In this document: positions 16,450 to 25,827 of the stretch, one piece after another
Position numbering within the stretch: the first letter of the stretch is position 1
Layout: every line of letters begins with the position of its first letter
Source of the DNA: Bacillota bacterium
Lineage (GTDB): Bacteria > Bacillota > Clostridia > Acetivibrionales > DSM-1351
Direction of reading: 5' to 3'
Assembly (NCBI GenBank): GCA_023397905.1
Contig: JAEWSZ010000134.1
Location: forward strand, 38,075 to 102,074
DNA: 64,000 bases
Program-made: the position numbers and the translations under genes
Notes under the pieces: model-generated
The model's database searches: none
What the model was told of the DNA's origin: nothing
What the model saw: only the letters and a program-made list of their open reading frames with translations

Positions 16450-16529
16450 CTTGTTCTCCCTTCCTCTTTCTGGTTTATCTATCCATAAATAATTCTGTCC
16501 GGCAGATTATAAAATTTTTAGATTTTATA

Positions 16530-17333
16530 TTATTTAATATCATTATCAACATTCGCATTTACATTTATATCGGTATTTGCATTCGCAACTTTATTTGTAT
16601 TTGCAGCTGTATTTACATTTGTATTTGCAGCCGTATCAGCATTGCCGTCAACTGTCCTGCCGATCTTCTTTTTGGAAGAATACACGCCATCGTCGTTGCC
16701 TGCCATCCGCTGCTCCAGATGCTGGATCCGGGACATCAGCCTGCATATCTCCTGAGAAATGGGATCGGGCATGTGTATCTGATCAAGGGATTCGGAGGGC
16801 GCAAGAACTCTCCTGTCGCCTTTTTTAACAGTTCTTCCCTTTACTCCTACCACAGTGGAGTATGGCTCCACTTCAAAGGCTACGAAGGTGTTGGCGCCTA
16901 TTGTGGAATTATCTCCTATTTTAAACGGGCCCAGCACTTTTGCTCCGGCTCCGATCAGCACATTGTTCCCCACGGTAGGATGACGCTTGGAGCCCTTATC
17001 CTTGCCGGTTCCGCCCAGAGTTACCCCGTGGTAAATGGTGCAGTTGTCTCCGATTTCCGCCGATTCGCCGATAACGACTCCCATGCCGTGGTCGATAAAC
17101 AGACCCCTTCCGATTTTGGCTCCGGGATGGATCTCGATTCCGGTGAAATGTCTGGCAAATTGTGAAATAAATCTGGCAAGCAGAAATCTTTTCTTCCTGT
17201 AAAACCAGTGCGCTATCTTATGATAAACCAGCGCATGAAAACCGGGGTAAAGAAGTATTACCTCCAAGGTACTTTTAGCCGCAGGATCACGGCTTGCTAT
17301 TAATCTGGCATCATTTAAAAGTCCTTTTCCCAT
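16530..17333 (-). CDS. cysE: Serine O-acetyltransferase with Asn-rich tail
   Basis: 267 residues from ATG at 17333 (AAGGAAGG upstream; a TTG at 17348 is less likely). The left-handed beta-helix is clear (IEIHPGAKIGRGLFIDHGMG, VVIGESAEIGDNCTIYHGVT, LIGAGAKVLGPFKIGDNS). It makes O-acetylserine for cysteine synthesis. The last ~40 residues are an Asn/Ala/Thr/Val repeat (NANTN, NVNTAANTNKVANANTD), which the usual enzyme does not have; the DNA there is an imperfect short tandem repeat. The normal C-terminus binds cysteine for feedback inhibition, so the tail may affect regulation. Confidence 0.93.
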   Translation of the reverse strand: MGKGLLNDARLIASRDPAAKSTLEVILLYPGFHALVYHKIAHWFYRKKRFLLARFISQFARHFTGIEIHPGAKIGRGLFIDHGMGVVIGESAEIGDNCTIYHGVTLGGTGKDKGSKRHPTVGNNVLIGAGAKVLGPFKIGDNSTIGANTFVAFEVEPYSTVVGVKGRTVKKGDRRVLAPSESLDQIHMPDPISQEICRLMSRIQHLEQRMAGNDDGVYSSKKKIGRTVDGNADTAANTNVNTAANTNKVANANTDINVNANVDNDIK

Positions 17334-17348
17334 ATGCCCTTCCTTCAA

Positions 17349-18080
17349 AAATATATCTCTCCATACTATACCGGAAACCCAGACTCCAAATCGGGGCTCC
17401 CTATAAAGTATATTCCCATCTTCAACAATAAATTAATCCCAGGCGCGCCTGTATTTTTCCGCAATTATTCAATTGCGCACTTTCAGATATAGACATTTTA
17501 ACAGTTTTGATTTTGCATGTAAATGCAGAATTCAGATTTCAGGAGCCAGGATTCAGAATAAAACCCTAACGTCGGGAGTCGGAATAAAAAGTATAAAAGT
17601 ACTATAAGAAAGGTCCGGAGACAGAGTACACTTGTTTAGAATCGCAGAAGCAGGCTCCGAAGATAAAGCGAAGGGGCATTTCTGCCCCCATATGCTTTTA
17701 TCAATTCCCAAAATGGCGTCCCCAGTATTTTGACACCTAGCCCAAGCTAGGTGGGTGTCCCGGTGGTATTTTCAGCCTTCCTTCGCCGTTGCACAACGTT
17801 CACGCCGTGTGTCGGAATTAATCAAGGCCTGACATAGAATACCAGACAGCAGACTCCCTTATTACAGATGTAGGTTCAAAATAAAGGTCTTTCGCGCTCA
17901 TTTCAGGATATCTCTATCAAATTTAAGAATAAAGACCGATAGAACTTCAAATCCTATCAATTCCTGCTTTATAGCCCTATTATAGCACCAGCATACTGCA
18001 ATGTAAAATAATTATTAAAATTGTTTAGAAGATATATCGCCCACTATCTGCTGTTATCTTTATTTTTATTATTCTCTTAC
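17349..18080. other. Gene-free spacer upstream of cysE
   Basis: 732 bp with no reading frame that I can support. 17527-17600 resembles the repeat at 11930-12180 in inverse orientation (CAGAATTCAGATTTCAGGAG, CAGGATTCAGAATAAAA). 17680-17700 has a GGGGCA-TTTC-TGCCCC hairpin. I looked for a T-box antiterminator motif for cysE-cysS on the minus strand and did not find it. Confidence 0.6.
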
Positions 18081-18335
18081 CTATATCCTTTCATACCTGT
18101 TCCTCGAAAATCCCGGGATAACCCTGTATATGGCTTTGATTGGCGTATTGCAGGTGACGGCCTCCCTCTCTACTACATTTAAGTACTCCTCAGGAAATTT
18201 CAGGCACAATCCGCAGCCTCCTTTGACAACATGGCACGGCGTCGATACGATCTCAAACTTATACCCTCTTCTTTCCAGCGCTGAATCCAGCTTATATACA
18301 AAATTTCCCGTCTCCAAAATTGCAATACATTTCAT
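18081..18335 (-). CDS. DUF3343 protein (putative Se/S carrier-like)
   Basis: 84 residues from ATG at 18335 behind AGGAGGT. The sequence MKCIAILETGNFVYKLDSAL and the middle GGCGLCLKFPEEY match the DUF3343 family, whose two cysteines in a GxCGLxLRF-like motif are conserved; the family has been proposed to carry selenium or sulfur. It is near cysE and cysS but separated by 731 bp. Confidence 0.8.
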   Translation of the reverse strand: MKCIAILETGNFVYKLDSALERRGYKFEIVSTPCHVVKGGCGLCLKFPEEYLNVVEREAVTCNTPIKAIYRVIPGFSRNRYERI

Positions 18336-18551
18336 ACGAACCTCCTATATGCGTGAAAACCGCACAGGCAAGCAATCTTAAAAATCCGCCTGCGGGTCTT
18401 TGGTATGTGAAAAAATACCAATGTGCGCACCGAATGTCTGCTTCGCGATTTTCACGCTGACCACTCTCAAATTATTATAAATAATGTGTCCTGCCCCACT
18501 TTTTTATTACACATTACATAATATTGAAGTGATTATTAAAAAGTTCCGGGA

Positions 18552-19439
18552 CTATTTTGCCATTCCAATTTTGTTAAGCCTCGCATGATAAAAAAGATAT
18601 TGCTGGGCATAGCCCGTCAGATTTCCGAAGTGTTCTCCCGCAAACTTCTGTATTTCCTTCAGGGTAGAATCTTTTTTCAGGTACAGCTCCTCCATTACCC
18701 TTTTGACCCACACATCGGTCGGGAAAACGTCAAATTTCACCCCGCTGAAAAGCAGTATGCAGTCTGCTACCTTGGGCCCGACCCCCGGCAGCTTCATCAG
18801 CTCTTTTCTGGCGGCCTCCGTACCCATGCCCAGCAGCCTGTCCCTTGTGACCGCATTCTGGTTGACAAGCCTGGAGGTCTCATGGATGTATTTGCACCTG
18901 AAACCGGCCCTGCACTGCTGTATTTCCTCCAATGTGGAATTGGCCAGTGCCGCCGTCTCCGGGAAGCTGTAGTATGCCATGTCGGAGTCGATACAGCCGC
19001 CTTTCAGCGCAGACAGCGAATCCACCGTTTTCATGATCCTTGGAATCATATTATTTGCAGAAATAATAAAGGATATCAGCATCTCCCAGAAATCCTGCCT
19101 GAGCAGCCTGATACCGCAGCCTGTTTTAATTGCCTCCTTCATTATGGGGTCTTTTTCGAGAACGGCTTTTATTTCCGAATAATCCGTTCCCAGATCGAAA
19201 TAGTCGTACCATATATCCACGAAATCCTGCAGGGTGGCATTTCTGATGTAAAGCACATCCCCTTCCATACTCACATTTACTGCTCTGCCTCCCACAATGC
19301 CCCTGTAGCTCCCGTCCTGCTGCTTTATCCACCTGAAGCACTGCCCGCACTCAAAAATGTGGGTCAGATCAAAGTCCTTTACCTTGCCGATTGACAGTAC
19401 TCCGTCCTTTTCCTCCGCAGAATATCCCCTGTACTCCAT
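18552..19439 (-). CDS. 8-oxoguanine DNA glycosylase/AP lyase (OGG1-type)
   Basis: 295 residues from ATG at 19439. An OGG1-type N-terminal domain (FECGQCFRWIKQQDGSYRGI) is followed by the HhH-GPD domain: LMKLPGVGPKVADCILLFSG (residues 214-233) is the helix-hairpin-helix, and FDVFPTDVWVKRVM includes the catalytic Asp; the Lys nucleophile lies in the conserved KVADCI segment. It removes 8-oxoguanine from DNA. Neighbours are unrelated. Confidence 0.92.
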   Translation of the reverse strand: MEYRGYSAEEKDGVLSIGKVKDFDLTHIFECGQCFRWIKQQDGSYRGIVGGRAVNVSMEGDVLYIRNATLQDFVDIWYDYFDLGTDYSEIKAVLEKDPIMKEAIKTGCGIRLLRQDFWEMLISFIISANNMIPRIMKTVDSLSALKGGCIDSDMAYYSFPETAALANSTLEEIQQCRAGFRCKYIHETSRLVNQNAVTRDRLLGMGTEAARKELMKLPGVGPKVADCILLFSGVKFDVFPTDVWVKRVMEELYLKKDSTLKEIQKFAGEHFGNLTGYAQQYLFYHARLNKIGMAK

Positions 19440-19624
19440 AACATTTATCCCTCTCTTTGTTTAAAATATGTTAAGCTCAAAATGTGCTGACGCTAATAAG
19501 TTTTTACCCATTGTACCACAATCCAATCAGAGTTTTTTTGGCGATGAAGCAATTGCATATTCAATTGCCGGCTTAAATGATATAATTATTCATAATTGTA
19601 ATAAATAAAGAGATGGAGATCAAC

Positions 19625-20401
19625 ATGAAGGAAAAAATATACACAATACCCGTTTCAGACGCCTTTGCCGAGGATTGCGAATGCCCCCTGTGCGTGCTGG
19701 AAAAAAAGCTTGAAGATGAAAGCATCGACTATGCCCTGGGCCCGTCGCTGATGGAGCCCGACAAACGCCAGGAGACCAATGAACTGGGATTCTGCAAAGC
19801 CCATTTTGAAGCCATGTACAACAAGCAGGCCAACAGATTGGGACTGGCCCTGATGATAGATACCTTTCTCCAGGAAAAAAACTCCCGGCTTAAAAAGCTT
19901 TATGAAAGCAAGGCCCGCTCACTGGAAAAGGATGCTTCTTCCGGCCTGGTCAAAAACATCACCGGCAGGCTGTCCTCAAAGCAGACCGATACCGACAAGC
20001 TGGTTTCCGAGCTGGTTTCCGAGCTGGACCACATCGAAAACAGCTGCGCCATATGCAGCAAGCTGGAACACACCATGGACAGGTATATTGACGTAATATT
20101 TTATTTGTACTTCAAGGAGCCCGACTTCCGTGAAAAATTTCATTCCAAAAAGGGCTTTTGCCTAAAGCACATGAAACAGCTGCTGACTTCAACGAAAAAA
20201 TATCTGAACGCCTCCGAAACAGCCATATTCGTTAAAAATCTCATGGAAATGCAGCTGCTCCATCTGGAAAGGATAGAAAAGGAAGTTGAGTGGTTCACAA
20301 AAAAATTCGATTACAGATTCAACGACGCTCCCTGGGGAAATTCCAAGGATGCGGTAATAAGGAGCATCCAAAAAATACGGGGGAATTGTGATTTAAAATA
20401 G
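19625..20401 (+). CDS. DUF6062 family protein
   Basis: 258 residues from ATG at 19625, chosen for GGAGATC just upstream (an in-frame ATG at 19613 is less likely). It contains two Cys pairs resembling zinc sites: DCECPLCVLEKKLEDES near residues 18-32 with FCKAHFEAM later, and SCAICSKLEHTMDRY near residue 143 with FCLKHMKQL later. The two C-x2-C ... C-x2-H sets look like a duplicated metal-binding unit. This is the DUF6062 family, with no established function. It is the only plus-strand gene in this part. Confidence 0.8.
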   Translation: MKEKIYTIPVSDAFAEDCECPLCVLEKKLEDESIDYALGPSLMEPDKRQETNELGFCKAHFEAMYNKQANRLGLALMIDTFLQEKNSRLKKLYESKARSLEKDASSGLVKNITGRLSSKQTDTDKLVSELVSELDHIENSCAICSKLEHTMDRYIDVIFYLYFKEPDFREKFHSKKGFCLKHMKQLLTSTKKYLNASETAIFVKNLMEMQLLHLERIEKEVEWFTKKFDYRFNDAPWGNSKDAVIRSIQKIRGNCDLK

Positions 20402-20457
20402 TAACATTTCAATTTACTGTTCAATATTATGTAAAGTAGATAGAGCTATCTCTATCG

Positions 20458-20629
20458 TACCTATGAGCACCAGATGACTGCTACCCCATCCTGTACCGGT
20501 CCTCCCCCTGGCACAGCAATCAATGTCATATTAGTGCGTTATTCGCGGTGTCTTTGAAACAACCTTTCACCGGCACCCGAAAGAAAAGGATATGGCTTGT
20601 AACCAAACTTTTTCGGGTGCTCATAGGTA
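20458..20629. repeat. Short element with 14-bp terminal inverted repeats
   Basis: TACCTATGAGCACC (20458-20471) is repeated inverted as GGTGCTCATAGGTA (20616-20629). The 172-bp unit contains no reading frame and includes the metA terminator. It might be a structured RNA or a miniature element; I cannot distinguish these. Confidence 0.4.
20573..20620 (-). terminator. Terminator downstream of metA
   Basis: GCACCCGAAA (20573-20582) pairs with TTTCGGGTGC (20611-20620), 25 bp after the metA stop. There is no long T run, so it is a weak intrinsic terminator. Confidence 0.5.
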
Positions 20630-20644
20630 GTCAAATAACCTTAT

Positions 20645-21565
20645 TTATTTTCCTAATTTAGTCAGATCATACGGTGTTTCCTGGTATACGTAATAGTTGA
20701 GCCAGTTCTGATACAGCAGGTTGCCATGGCCCCTCCACCTCACCACCGGACATGCGCCGGGATCGTCATTTGGAAAGTAGTTTTTAGGAACGGCTATGTC
20801 CAGCCCCTTTTCAACATCTCTCACATATTCCGACTTCAAGGTAAGAGGGTCGTACTCGGAATGTCCCGTTGCAAAAATATGCCTGCCGTCTTTTGAAGCC
20901 ACCAGATACACACCCGCTTCATCCGATTCGGCCAGGATCTCCAGTTCCTCCACCTTGCATATGTCCTCACGCCTTATTTCCGTGTGTCTTGAATGGGGAA
21001 CATAAAAAATATCGTCAAAGCCCCTGAGCAGCTTCACATGCTCCTTGCTCTTGTAATGTGGGAAAACTCCGAACATTTTGTTCGGAATATCGTATTTCTG
21101 TATCCCATAATGATAATACAATCCCGCCTGGGCGCCCCAGCATATGTGGAGGGTAGAGTACACGTTTGTCAGGCTCCACTCCATTATCCTGGTCAGTTCC
21201 TCCCAGTAGTTCACCTGCTCGAAGGGCAGCTGTTCAATGGGGGCGCCTGTTATAATCAGCCCGTCAAAATGATCGTTGCATATTTCATCAAAAGTCTTGT
21301 AAAACTCTATCAGATGCTCCTCGGGAGTGTTTTTAGGCATGTGGGATGCCGGGTATAAAAAAACGGTCTCAATCTGGATCGGTGTATTGCCCAACAGCCT
21401 GAGCAGCTGCGTTTCGGTGGTTATTTTGGTAGGCATGAGGTTTAAAATAACTATTTTAAGCGGCCTTATATCCTGATGATAGGCTCTGTCCTCAAACATG
21501 ACAAATATATTCTCATTATTCAGTACTTCCGCTGCCGGCAAATTATCAGGTATTCTTATAGGCAT
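20645..21565 (-). CDS. metA: Homoserine O-acyltransferase (MetA family)
   Basis: 306 residues from ATG at 21565, with GGGAGGTTAAG upstream; this gives the usual MetA start MPIRIPDNLPAAEVLNNENI. The class I glutamine-amidotransferase-like fold has the nucleophile Cys in LHICWGAQAGLYYHYG (about residue 142) and the later His and Glu in ATGHSEYDPLTL. It activates homoserine for methionine synthesis; in Clostridia the acyl donor is usually acetyl-CoA in spite of the family name. metY, which uses the product, is the adjacent upstream gene on the same strand. Confidence 0.95.
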   Translation of the reverse strand: MPIRIPDNLPAAEVLNNENIFVMFEDRAYHQDIRPLKIVILNLMPTKITTETQLLRLLGNTPIQIETVFLYPASHMPKNTPEEHLIEFYKTFDEICNDHFDGLIITGAPIEQLPFEQVNYWEELTRIMEWSLTNVYSTLHICWGAQAGLYYHYGIQKYDIPNKMFGVFPHYKSKEHVKLLRGFDDIFYVPHSRHTEIRREDICKVEELEILAESDEAGVYLVASKDGRHIFATGHSEYDPLTLKSEYVRDVEKGLDIAVPKNYFPNDDPGACPVVRWRGHGNLLYQNWLNYYVYQETPYDLTKLGK

Positions 21566-21818
21566 ATCACTTAACCTCCCAAAGCCATAATCCTCCAAAT
21601 AAGTATATGACTATTCCATTTATTCAATAAAGTCGTAATATAAATTATATATTTACGGAATAAAAAGTCAACAGCCTGAAATTTGCAGTATGCAAAACAG
21701 AAACAAAAGTAAAAAAATAACAAATGCAATATATGTAGAAAAACAAGTTATCCTCGCGCTTAAGCGGCCTGTATAACACTACACACATTGCATTTGTATA
21801 TTTCTTACTGCAAGTATC

Positions 21819-23099
21819 TTATTTTATCTTTGCAAGGGCCTGGTCCAGATCGTATATCAGGTCGTCCGCATCTTCTATACCGATGGAAAGGCGGATTGTC
21901 CCCGGCGTTACACCGGAATCCAGAAGATCCTTTTCCGACAGCTGCGAGTGGGTCGTGCTTGCCGGGTGTATTACCAGCGACTTTGCATCTGCCACATTGG
22001 CCAGCAGAGAAAATATTTCAAGGCTGTCAATAAATTTCTTGGCGCTGTCATAACCGCCTTTGACACCGAAGGTAAATATGGAGCCCGCACCCTTGGGAAA
22101 ATACTTCTGAGCCAGGTCATAGTACTTGTTGCCCTTCAGGCCCGGATAGTTCACCCATTCAACCTGGGGATGCTTTTCCAGGAACTCAACGATTTTTTTA
22201 GAATTGCTGACATGCTTTTCAACTCTGAGAGAAAGCGTCTCAATCCCCTGTATGAACAGGAAGGAGTTGAAAGGGCTGATGGCAGCTCCCGTATCCCTCA
22301 AAAGCTGTACTCTGGCCTTTGTAACAAAAGCAACTCCGCCCAGCTGTGAGTACACAACTCCGTGATAGCTGTCATCGGGCTTTGTAAAGCCCGGGAATTT
22401 GCCGCCGGCCGCGTAATCAAACTTGCCCCCGTCAACTATGACGCCGCCTATGGAGGTTCCGTGTCCCCCTATAAACTTTGTGGCCGAGTGAACCACTACG
22501 TCCGCGCCGTACTCGATTGGCCTCACAAGGTAAGGCGTTCCGAAGGTATTGTCGATGATAAGCGGTATTCCGTGCTTGTGGGCTATGTTTGCCACAGCTT
22601 CGATATCAATTATGTTTGCGTTGGGATTGCCTATGGATTCAATGAAAACAGCCTTTGTTTTGTCCGTAATGGCCTTTTCAAAATTCTCCACATTGTCCGG
22701 ATTTACAAATTTAGTGACGATCCCGTACCGGGGAAGGGTTACGTCAAATAAATTATATGTTCCGCCGTACAATGTGTTTGCGGCTACTATTTCATCCCCG
22801 ACGCCCGCAATGTTAAGTATGGAATAAGTGATTGCCGCCGAACCCGACGCCACGGCCAGAGCCGCAGTACCGCCTTCCAGCGCCGCAATTCTTTTTTCAA
22901 AAACATCATTCGTAGGATTCATGATCCTGGTATAGATATTGCCGCTGTCCCTGAGCGCAAACAGATCGGCAGCATTGTCGGCATCCTTGAATACGTATGA
23001 TGTCGTCTGGTATATCGGAACCGCCCTGGACCTTGTGGTTGGGTCAACTTCCTGACCCGCGTGTACCTGCAGGGTATCAAAACCCAATTTTTTACTCAT
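21819..23099 (-). CDS. metY: O-acetylhomoserine sulfhydrylase
   Basis: 426 residues from ATG at 23099 (GGAGGT, 7-nt spacing). It is a PLP enzyme of the Cys/Met-metabolism family: YTRIMNPTNDVFEKRIAALE, the SATKFIGGHGTSIGG segment with the PLP Lys, and the ~425-residue length typical of O-acetylhomoserine sulfhydrylase, longer than cystathionine synthases. It makes homocysteine from O-acetylhomoserine and sulfide. The 253-bp gap to metA has no riboswitch that I can recognise, although metA and metY are functionally paired. Confidence 0.95.
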   Translation of the reverse strand: MSKKLGFDTLQVHAGQEVDPTTRSRAVPIYQTTSYVFKDADNAADLFALRDSGNIYTRIMNPTNDVFEKRIAALEGGTAALAVASGSAAITYSILNIAGVGDEIVAANTLYGGTYNLFDVTLPRYGIVTKFVNPDNVENFEKAITDKTKAVFIESIGNPNANIIDIEAVANIAHKHGIPLIIDNTFGTPYLVRPIEYGADVVVHSATKFIGGHGTSIGGVIVDGGKFDYAAGGKFPGFTKPDDSYHGVVYSQLGGVAFVTKARVQLLRDTGAAISPFNSFLFIQGIETLSLRVEKHVSNSKKIVEFLEKHPQVEWVNYPGLKGNKYYDLAQKYFPKGAGSIFTFGVKGGYDSAKKFIDSLEIFSLLANVADAKSLVIHPASTTHSQLSEKDLLDSGVTPGTIRLSIGIEDADDLIYDLDQALAKIK

Positions 23100-23248
23100 A
23101 CTTCTGACCTCCCATTCCATGACCTAGTATTTCTATATGTTTAGTAATGTATTGTTATAAATATACATCCAAACATTTCATAAGTCAATATAAAAATTTT
23201 TTTAGTAAAATAATTATATCCTAAATCTAAATTTTTTCATAATAAAAT

Positions 23249-23285
23249 CGGGGGCGGCTCTCAAATTAATTAAGAAGCGCCCCCG
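23249..23285 (-). terminator. Terminator of the aldose epimerase gene
   Basis: CGGGGGCG (23249-23256) pairs perfectly with CGCCCCCG (23278-23285) and is followed on the minus strand by ATTTTATT. Confidence 0.7.
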
Positions 23286-23312
23286 GATTTATTATGCAGG
23301 ATCCAATTATAT

Positions 23313-24281
23313 TTATATTTTCGTTGTAACAAAGCGCACAAATCCCTCAAACCGGGACATGGGCTCCACAAATTTCAGCCCCGAAATGTCGGCCATGCCC
23401 TGGTCGTAAAGATTGTGGGCATTGGTGGCGCAGGTCTGATTTTCCAGGCAGAAATAATTTTTTCCCGGTGGGGTGTATACCACCATGTGGGTGAAGTCAT
23501 TGCTGGACTCCAGCGTTATCTGCACCCCTGATTTCACATATTTTATCACCGCCGGCCCCTTGTTGATATTATCCGTGAAAACAGTGTCCAGCTTCAGAGA
23601 GCCCACCGGCCTGAAATCCGTCAGATCGGTCTCGCCGCTCAGCTCCAGCAGTCTTCCCGTTGGCAGGAGATCCCCGGTAGTCTCGTAAACTTTATTGAAA
23701 GGAGCCTTTATATACGTTCCCTCATCCCCGTCTATTTTTGCAAAATACGGGTGTATTGCGATGCCGAAAGGCACGCTCTGCTCCTTCTCTCTATTCTCTA
23801 TTTCATATTCAAACAGTACGCCGGATGCGTCCAGGGTGTATTTGATATGCAATCTGTGATCAAATGGGAATATTTCATACAAATGATTCTTTTTGTCGAA
23901 ATCCACAAAGGCCGATACGGAAATGCTGTCCTCAGACCTGTCGATTTTTGCGCCTTTAAAGGGCTCATTGTGCAGCAGGCCGTGGATGGTTACAGGTCTT
24001 CCGTTCTTTATCTGGGGATATTCCTTACCGTTGTAGGTAAATTTACCCTGACAGACTCTGTTTGGCGTTGGGTATAAAAGCGGGGTGCCATAGAAGTTTT
24101 CTCTCAACTCATCGGGATTAAACTCGATTATCCTGAGACTGTTGGCTTTGTATTTGCAAAGATTCATCCCATGTCCCGGAATAACCCAGATTTCCTTCTT
24201 ATCATTGGTTTCTTCATCAACATAATACAAGGATATGATTTCAAGCCCTTTTTTGTCAAACTGCTTGTAGTCAAAATGCAT
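23313..24281 (-). CDS. Aldose 1-epimerase (galactose mutarotase family)
   Basis: 322 residues from ATG at 24281 behind GAGGGGG. The beta-sandwich family is indicated by NGRPVTIHGLLHNEPF (catalytic-type His), FGIAIHPYFAKIDGDEGT (second His) and a late FCLENQTCATNAHNLY with the acidic residue. It interconverts sugar anomers. It lies at the 3' side of the arabinose genes and probably serves the same sugars. Confidence 0.88.
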   Translation of the reverse strand: MHFDYKQFDKKGLEIISLYYVDEETNDKKEIWVIPGHGMNLCKYKANSLRIIEFNPDELRENFYGTPLLYPTPNRVCQGKFTYNGKEYPQIKNGRPVTIHGLLHNEPFKGAKIDRSEDSISVSAFVDFDKKNHLYEIFPFDHRLHIKYTLDASGVLFEYEIENREKEQSVPFGIAIHPYFAKIDGDEGTYIKAPFNKVYETTGDLLPTGRLLELSGETDLTDFRPVGSLKLDTVFTDNINKGPAVIKYVKSGVQITLESSNDFTHMVVYTPPGKNYFCLENQTCATNAHNLYDQGMADISGLKFVEPMSRFEGFVRFVTTKI

Positions 24282-24425
24282 ACTGGAGTCCCCCTCTAAA
24301 TATTAAATTATTACTGCCGCAAAAAAATACAGGCAATCTCCGTTGATTACCCCCTACTGTAAGTTTATTCCTATTTTGTAAATAATACAAGTAGGTATAC
24401 AATAAGCATTAATATTATATGCCTT

Positions 24426-25610
24426 TTATTTCCCAACAATTCGCCCGGCATTATGGGCGGAAGATAAATTTTTATCCTGCCTGTAAAGCATTGATACCGG
24501 GATCCCGCAGAGGGCTACCGCTCCGATCGCTATAAAACCCCACTTTATCCCTATCCCGTCTGTCAACGCTCCCACTACGGCCGGCCCCATAAACATGCCC
24601 AGACCGTATATGGCCTGGAAAATCCCCATGGCCGTGGCTCTTTTATCACTGGAAACATTTTTAATGCAGAGCCCCATCAATAGGGGAAAAACAGTGCCCG
24701 CGCCGAAACCTCCGAAAAACTGCGACACCGAGAGCACTGTCATATTATGCGCAAAAGGTATTATGGCACAGCTTGTGGCCGTTATGACCAGGCCGTAGAT
24801 CATGGTCCTGTTTTCTCCCAGCTTTTCAGCAAAAAAGGAACCTCCCAGTATGGAGCCGAAAATACCCGGCAAAGCCGACAGCGCCGTAAGCATGGCTATC
24901 TGGAAATCGGAAGCCCCCAGATTTTTTGCCACGACGGGCGTAAAACCATACACCGTGGCAAAGGAAACAAACTGGCAAATGACGCCTACCACCGATACTA
25001 TCTGAAAATTTCTGTCTTTGACCACCGTGAAAAGCTCTTTTATCTCAACGGGTTTGCGGTCTATCTTTTTCTCGGAAATCGCAAAGCTGACAAGGAGGCC
25101 CGTAACGGCGGCCGCCAGCGAAACAAGGAAATTGGCCTCTATGCCCCACCACTTTACGATAAAACCGCCGGCCAGCAGACCGGCCAGCATTCCCCCGTTG
25201 CAAAAGGCATTGAGGACGCCCACAGCTTTTGTGGCCTCACTTTCCGCAAAATAGCTGGAGTACAGCACGGTAAATATGACCCAGAATGCGGAGGCCACCC
25301 CTGAAAAGGATCTGAAAACCAGTATCAGTCCGGGAGCTTTAAATAAATAGAGTCCGGCCGAGGATACCACCAGGGACAGCAGCCCCAATTTAATAAATAT
25401 TCTCCGCCTGTTCCACCTGTCCGAGAGGATCCCTATAGGGACACGGAGCACCAGCTGCCCCACTCCGTAACAGCCCAGTATAAGCCCCACCATCAGGTAC
25501 GATGCTCCCAGCGACTTTACATATGTGGGCAAAACCGGGGAGTATATATATGTCGAAAACCAGAACAGCGTTGTCACAAGGTACAATATGTACAGTTTTT
25601 TCTTGGCCAT
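24426..25610 (-). CDS. MFS transporter
   Basis: 394 residues from ATG at 25610. Twelve hydrophobic segments and the MFS loop 2-3 motif GQLVLRVPIGILSDRWNRRR (about residues 51-70) are visible. It is preceded by the araD terminator and followed by the aldose epimerase. The substrate may be a pentose or another sugar, from context only; drug-efflux MFS proteins look similar. Confidence 0.8.
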   Translation of the reverse strand: MAKKKLYILYLVTTLFWFSTYIYSPVLPTYVKSLGASYLMVGLILGCYGVGQLVLRVPIGILSDRWNRRRIFIKLGLLSLVVSSAGLYLFKAPGLILVFRSFSGVASAFWVIFTVLYSSYFAESEATKAVGVLNAFCNGGMLAGLLAGGFIVKWWGIEANFLVSLAAAVTGLLVSFAISEKKIDRKPVEIKELFTVVKDRNFQIVSVVGVICQFVSFATVYGFTPVVAKNLGASDFQIAMLTALSALPGIFGSILGGSFFAEKLGENRTMIYGLVITATSCAIIPFAHNMTVLSVSQFFGGFGAGTVFPLLMGLCIKNVSSDKRATAMGIFQAIYGLGMFMGPAVVGALTDGIGIKWGFIAIGAVALCGIPVSMLYRQDKNLSSAHNAGRIVGK

Positions 25611-25762
25611 ATGTGTTTATCCTGTTTCCAAAATTATTTTAATTAATTAGAATATATCCGACTGCCGCTTTCACATACAGTTTTTGTCAAAATAATTCCT
25701 GATATCCATTTTACAGCATTTTTATGACTTATCATATATAAATTTTACACAATGCTAAAAAA

Positions 25763-25798
25763 ACCCGGGCCTTTCGGCAGTATGTGCCGGACCCGGGT
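25763..25798 (-). terminator. Terminator of the araB-araD unit
   Basis: ACCCGGG (25763-25769) and CCCGGGT (25792-25798) enclose a short second stem (GGCA/TGCC); the minus strand continues with a run of T after AGCATTG-proximal bases. It lies 30 bp after the araD stop. Confidence 0.75.
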
Positions 25799-25827
25799 AT
25801 TTTTTAATCCTCTTTTTACTCCCTTTT

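Noticed and set aside
17349..18080. T-box leader for cysE-cysS
   Set aside because: The conserved antiterminator AGGGTGGNACCGCG was not found on the minus strand.
21566..21818. SAM riboswitch before metA
   Set aside because: No SAM-I signature or terminator hairpin could be recognised upstream of metA or metY.
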